A stretch of 32,665 nucleotides of DNA, taken from IMG/VR virus record IMGVR_UViG_3300036790_000293, positions 1-32,665 of that record. The stretch is one strand, 5' to 3'. The position numbers and the translations under genes were made by a program. Below, piece after piece: positions 29,147 through 32,665 of the stretch; position 1 is the stretch's first letter, and every line of letters begins with the position of its first letter. The notes beneath the pieces are model-generated. The model was not told the origin of the DNA and did no database searches. It saw nothing but the letters and a program-made list of their open reading frames with translations. This DNA comes from a virus.

Positions 29147-30580
29147 TCAGGCGGCGGGAGGAGGCGTCTTCGCGGCCGTCTGGGCGCCGTCTGCGGGAGC
29201 GGGGACCGCCGGAGGCCCGGTCGGCGCCGACGCGCTGTCCGCGCCGGGCTCGGGATGGGCGGCGCTCTCTTCCCCTGGCGCCCAGAGTTGGACCGAGAGC
29301 ATCCCCGAGTGCACCAGCACCGAAAGGTCGTTGTTCGTCACGGCCTCGACGGCCGACTCCGGGGTGAAGCCGCCTGAGATCAGGGAGTTGAGGGTCGCGG
29401 CCTGCGCCTGCTGGATGGTCGCGACATCCTGCGCGTCCTCGCGCATGAACGGCACCCGCGAGTCGAACCACAGGCTCGATCCGCCCGCGCTCCCTGACGG
29501 GGTGACGATATTCCCGAGAGCCCCGGCCGCGCAGGTCCAAAGATGCTGCATTGTCGAATCGGAAAACATCCTGCGCGCTGAATTGAAATTCCCCGCGTTA
29601 AGAGACGAGCCCTGCAATCCCTCGCTGAATCCCACCCACGACGGCGGGACTCCTGCGGCGCTTGCGAGCCGGCTTTCCGCTTTCCCCTGGATTACCGCGT
29701 AGTCCATGTCCTTGAAGCTGGACCCGACCGGCGTCACGTCGGCGCCGCCACCCAGGTACAGGGTCTTCCATGCGTTGAACGCGCCGCGGTGCCCGGACTC
29801 GGCGAGCTCCTTGAACGCCTTGACCGCCTCGAGGCCGACGTTCGGGTCGAACTTGATCGCGTAGTTCACGCTGCCGGCGTTCTCGAAGAACCGGACCTTG
29901 TGCTCGACCGCGAGCGTGTCGCCCTGCAACTCCCGGATCACCGGCGTTATCCAGCTCATGCCCAGGAAGTGGTAATAGGGGTTGGGCAGCGGCGCGTAGT
30001 GGGCGACCTCTTCGGGGAAGTAGATCTTCTGCAGCCCCGACGGCGGCGTGTAGAGGTACCCGGCGACCTCGACGTCGGGGGCGTCGGCGGGGTGGCCCTC
30101 GTCCATCTGGCTGCCGAGGATGATCGTGACGAACTCCGGCCGCAGCCGCGACAGCATGCCCGGGCGCGCCTGGACGATGTAGGAGTTCCCCGCCAAGCTC
30201 CCGTCGACTTCCATGCGGGCGAGCAGGTCGGCGGTCGTGCCGTTCGGCCAGGGCTTCTCCAGGACCGCCAGGTCGGGCGAGCCGAACAGGTCGCCGGGCA
30301 CCGCGCCGTTGAACCTGGTCCACTGGAAGCGGACCTGCGAGAACGCCCGGACCCTGGCGGCCACGAGGGAGAACACCGGGCTCGAGCCGAGGTAGGCGCC
30401 CGTCGCGGACATGCCGACGCGCTCGCGGTCGATGCTCCCGAGCGTCGTCTGGATGACCGGGTAGGACAGCCCGGCGAAGTTGAAGAAGTTGGCGTAGTCG
30501 TCGATGTCCAGCGAGTCCATGCTCCGCCGCCGCGGCTGCCTGGCGGCGACGCGGCTGCCGATCCGGTCGAGCAGGCCCAT
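29147..30580 (-). CDS. portal protein
   Basis: The 477-aa protein matches HK97-type portals: LDIDDYANFFNFAGLSYPVI, FSLVAARVRAFSQVRFQWTR, DLLARMEVDGSLAGNSYIVQ, YYHFLGMSWITPVIRELQGD, AGVPPSWVGFSEGLQGSSLN, RMFSDSTMQHLWTC. It forms the dodecameric ring through which terminase packs DNA. ATG at 30580 with GGGAG 6 nt upstream is preferred over the longer frame; it overlaps the stop of the preceding gene by one base. The C-terminus is a Pro/Ala-rich tail. Confidence 0.93.
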   Translation of the reverse strand: MGLLDRIGSRVAARQPRRRSMDSLDIDDYANFFNFAGLSYPVIQTTLGSIDRERVGMSATGAYLGSSPVFSLVAARVRAFSQVRFQWTRFNGAVPGDLFGSPDLAVLEKPWPNGTTADLLARMEVDGSLAGNSYIVQARPGMLSRLRPEFVTIILGSQMDEGHPADAPDVEVAGYLYTPPSGLQKIYFPEEVAHYAPLPNPYYHFLGMSWITPVIRELQGDTLAVEHKVRFFENAGSVNYAIKFDPNVGLEAVKAFKELAESGHRGAFNAWKTLYLGGGADVTPVGSSFKDMDYAVIQGKAESRLASAAGVPPSWVGFSEGLQGSSLNAGNFNSARRMFSDSTMQHLWTCAAGALGNIVTPSGSAGGSSLWFDSRVPFMREDAQDVATIQQAQAATLNSLISGGFTPESAVEAVTNNDLSVLVHSGMLSVQLWAPGEESAAHPEPGADSASAPTGPPAVPAPADGAQTAAKTPPPAA

Positions 30581-30843
30581 CAGCGCTCCCTGCGTCGTGG
30601 CGCCTTCGAATTCGCGGGCCGGGCGCGCTCCCAGCCCTCGACGACCGCGAACCAGCACCACGCCACCGCCAGCCGCGCGCCCGCGAAGGCCCTCCCACCC
30701 CAGGTGAAGGCCTGCGCCAGCGCCCAGCCGACGACGAACAGGACCGCGGCGAGACCGGTGGCCGCCATCCTTCCCGGCTTCGCGCTCCTCGCCCGCGCCG
30801 TGATCACGTCAACGTCGGGACGGGCGGACAGCACGGTGGCCAC
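30580..30843 (-). CDS. small membrane protein between terminase and portal
   Basis: An 87-aa protein with one or two hydrophobic helices (AATGLAAVLFVVGWALAQAF at about 27-46 and AGARLAVAWCWFAVVEGWE at 54-72) and a basic tail. No family recognised. GTG start with AGGAG 6 nt upstream; it lies 9 bp after terL and overlaps the portal start by one base. Confidence 0.7.
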   Translation of the reverse strand: MATVLSARPDVDVITARARSAKPGRMAATGLAAVLFVVGWALAQAFTWGGRAFAGARLAVAWCWFAVVEGWERARPANSKAPRRRER

Positions 30844-30852
30844 GGCGGTCTC

Positions 30853-32319
30853 CTATCGTCCGAAGAGGATGAACGGGTCGGGCGGCGTCGTGAGGCCGTG
30901 CGTCATGAACCCGTGCCGGGCCAGGGTCACGGCCTCGAGCGGGCAGATGTCGCCGGTGCCGTCCCTCGGGGTGAAAGCCCACGAGTCGCCCAGCTTGCGC
31001 GAGCCCGCGCCGCCGACTGCCGTCTCCAGCGGTTCCGCCGGGAGGAAGCGCAGCCCGTGATCCTTGATGTCGCGGGTCAGGGCCACGCATGCCTGCGCCC
31101 ATTCCCGGCCGCCCACGACGTGGAGAAGGTGCTCGCCCGGTCCTGGCTTCGGCTTGACGCCGTTCTCGATGAGGTCCTTCTCGATCGCGGCCGCCGCCGA
31201 CGACGGGTTCAGCACCACCGCGCACGGCTTCCAGCGGGCCGCCATCTCCTTGAGGCGCCCGGTCAGCCACACGGTGCCCACGCGGTAGTCGACCAGCTCG
31301 ATGTGACCGAGGCCGTCCGCGCGCCGGCCGCTTATGCCGATCGCGGCGCAAGACAGGTCCGAGGCCACGCTGAACCCGATCGCCACGGTCCCGGTGGGCG
31401 CCGAGGCGGCGTCCTCGCACTCCCGCCACCGGGCCGCGTTGATAACTCCGCCTTCGACGCCGTCCCACATGCCCAGCGCCTCGCGGAGGAAATCGGCCGG
31501 GCTCAGAAGCTTCCGCATCCGCAGGATCGCCTTCGCCGGCGTCCGCTTGGGATACGACGGGTTCGCCTTGGCCCACGCCGTCCGGTCGTCCGGGGCCGAC
31601 CCGGGCGGCGCCGACATCTCCGCGTACAGCACGCCCTCGCTGTCGCCCGCCAGCGCCTCCGCGCGGATCCGCCGGACCACCTCGCCCGGGTCGGTCGGCT
31701 TCGGCGGCGTGCACATCAGGATGATCTGCGGGTTGACCGCCTGGTTCATCGTCGGCACCAGGTCCGACAGCGCGTACTCCGTCAGGATCTGCGCCTCGTC
31801 CAGGATGAGCCGCCGCACCTTCGTGAACCCGCGGATCGCCCCGCGCTCCCGCGCGGCGAACACGATCCGCGAGCCGTTGCGGAACGGGATGCACTCGTTG
31901 CCCGCGGCGGTGGTGATGTCGTCGTAGTCGATGTGCGGGCCGAGCGGCGCCGACCTCGCCCACGACCGCATCTCGTTGAACGACTCGCGCGCCACCTTGA
32001 ACCGGTGCGCGGTCCACACGGTCGTGCTGCCGGGGTTGATGATCGCGTCGGCGAAGACCAGGCCGCCGATGTCGAACGTCTTCCCGACCTGGCGCGGGAT
32101 CGACAGCAGCACCGTGTCCGCCGCGTACAGGCCGCTGCGGGTCTTCCCGAGGATGCAGCGGTTAAGGCCGCACTGCCACGGGTCGAAGATGATCCCGATC
32201 CGCTCGCAGACCCGGTAGGTCGACGGGAACGCATCACTGACTATGCCGCGCGGCAGGACGAGATGGGCGGCCTCGGGAAGGAGCCCATTCCTCGTCCGGG
32301 GTTGCGGCCGCGTTGCCAA
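30853..32319 (-). CDS. terminase large subunit
   Basis: The protein (488 aa from the chosen start) is a packaging ATPase-nuclease. Walker A is SIPRQVGKT (73-81) and Walker B is LILDEAQ (171-177); C-motif-like LMCTPPKP follows. The nuclease domain begins FSVASDLSCAAIG with D321 and continues with AVVLNPSSAAAAIEKDLIEN. The start is uncertain: TTG at 32319 gives the most usual N-terminus and overlaps the terS gene by 86 bp, while GTG 32403 would extend the overlap to 170 bp with an N-terminus that does not look like the family. It drives DNA into the portal. Confidence 0.92.
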   Translation of the reverse strand: MATRPQPRTRNGLLPEAAHLVLPRGIVSDAFPSTYRVCERIGIIFDPWQCGLNRCILGKTRSGLYAADTVLLSIPRQVGKTFDIGGLVFADAIINPGSTTVWTAHRFKVARESFNEMRSWARSAPLGPHIDYDDITTAAGNECIPFRNGSRIVFAARERGAIRGFTKVRRLILDEAQILTEYALSDLVPTMNQAVNPQIILMCTPPKPTDPGEVVRRIRAEALAGDSEGVLYAEMSAPPGSAPDDRTAWAKANPSYPKRTPAKAILRMRKLLSPADFLREALGMWDGVEGGVINAARWRECEDAASAPTGTVAIGFSVASDLSCAAIGISGRRADGLGHIELVDYRVGTVWLTGRLKEMAARWKPCAVVLNPSSAAAAIEKDLIENGVKPKPGPGEHLLHVVGGREWAQACVALTRDIKDHGLRFLPAEPLETAVGGAGSRKLGDSWAFTPRDGTGDICPLEAVTLARHGFMTHGLTTPPDPFILFGR

Positions 32320-32584
32320 TGTCGTCCGCCTTGGTTTCCGCGTCGAGCGCCTCGATCTCCCTGGCGATCTCCAGCAGGCGCCTCGACAGCGCGGCAAGAT
32401 CACGGGGAGGCGTGTTGGGGTTGTCGATGTCGGCCGCGATCCGAGCGCGGAGGGCCGCCAGGAGATCGCGGCGGTCGCCGACCTCGGCCGCCGACTTCAC
32501 CGTCATCGTGGCGCGGCGCGGCGGCGGCGTCTCGTCTGTGACGACCTTCAGCGGCGGCTTTCGTGACCGCGCTGGCACATGCAC
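32234..32584 (-). CDS. terminase small subunit
   Basis: The 116-aa helical protein carries SAAEVGDRRDLLAALRARIA, DIDNPNTPPRDLAALSRRLL, EIAREIEALDAET, the pattern of small terminase subunits of actinobacterial phages (two helices with RDLAALSRxL). The small subunit recognises the packaging site. GTG at 32584 is possible; GTG at 32578, with GAGG 5 nt upstream, is an alternative. It precedes terL in frame-shifted overlap. It is the first phage gene at the right edge of the window. Confidence 0.72.
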   Translation of the reverse strand: MHVPARSRKPPLKVVTDETPPPRRATMTVKSAAEVGDRRDLLAALRARIAADIDNPNTPPRDLAALSRRLLEIAREIEALDAETKADDIGNAAATPDEEWAPSRGRPSRPAARHSQ

Positions 32585-32665
32585 CTCGCTCAGAGCGGGA
32601 GGGCCAGGATGGTGACCGTCCGTGACCGCGATTTTGGAAAAAACGAGTGTATAAAAAAGAAAGAC
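32585..32665 (-). promoter_or_regulatory. AT-rich upstream region of terS with GTGACCG repeats
   Basis: Bases 32631-32665 are the most AT-rich stretch of the window and read CTTTTTTATACACTCG on the minus strand, a possible promoter for the operon. GTGACCG occurs at 32612-32618 and 32622-32628, ten bases apart, and once more at 32563-32569 inside terS. These could be sites for a regulator or for the small terminase; no experimental consensus is known to me. The window ends here. Confidence 0.4.

Noticed and set aside
25985-29377. 1130-codon plus-strand frame opposite the capsid fusion
   Set aside because: No domain, Val/Arg/Gly-rich shadow composition, and it crosses the hairpin between portal and capsid.
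1-32665. Recoded stop codons as a cause of the three gene fusions
   Set aside because: TAG and TGA both end genes normally in the same operon (for example TAG at 2210, 2667 and 14383, and TGA at many overlaps).

Overview
The window is a GC-rich tailed-phage (siphovirus) late region read right to left on the minus strand, with a CRISPR array and a type I-E cas1-cas2 pair on the plus strand at its left end. The base composition, GTG starts, overlapping ATGA/GTGA junctions and protein families (DUF1003, DUF5047-like tail protein, HK97-type capsid) point to a phage or prophage of a high-GC actinobacterium such as Streptomyces or a relative. No integrase, repressor, replication gene, tRNA or att site was seen, so free phage versus prophage next to a host CRISPR locus cannot be decided here.

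Left end (1-1886): nine direct repeats with about 61-bp period. The last three are eroded. 36 bp further on come cas1 and cas2, overlapping by ATGA. No cas3, Cascade gene or leader is visible. 1887-2209 holds two strong minus-strand terminators that end the phage operon before it runs antisense into cas2-cas1.

Phage late operon, in transcription order from the right edge: terS and terL (32584-30853), a small membrane protein and portal (30843-29147), a 1057-aa protease-capsid fusion (29044-25871), a glycosyltransferase / nucleotidyltransferase / glycosyltransferase cassette (25777-22999), a connector plus tail-completion fusion (23002-21668), a decoration-like protein, tail tube and tail-completion protein (21142-19726), tail assembly chaperones with a -1 slippery site A AAT TTC (19718-19153), a tape measure with four tandem 36-aa repeats (19130-15165), and baseplate/minor tail proteins (15168-12398). 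Then follow five small genes, four of them for membrane proteins including VIT-like and DUF1003 proteins (12004-10255), an HNH endonuclease (10179-9454), a GH25-like endolysin (9414-8530), tail fiber and LamG/glycosidase tailspike genes (8419-3724), a papain-like protein (3644-2667) and a holin-like protein (2656-2210).

Two plus-strand genes sit inside this operon (12190-12396 and 21187-21681). Each starts just after a -10-like hexamer and ends tail to tail with a minus-strand gene, as expected of independently expressed morons. Minus-strand hairpins follow the endolysin, decoration, capsid and portal-side genes and probably set stoichiometry.

The most unusual points are the effector-less adaptation module next to phage genes, three in-frame fusions of normally separate genes that each keep an internal ribosome binding site at the joint, zinc-ribbon and His-rich segments between protease and capsid, and the modular tape-measure repeat.
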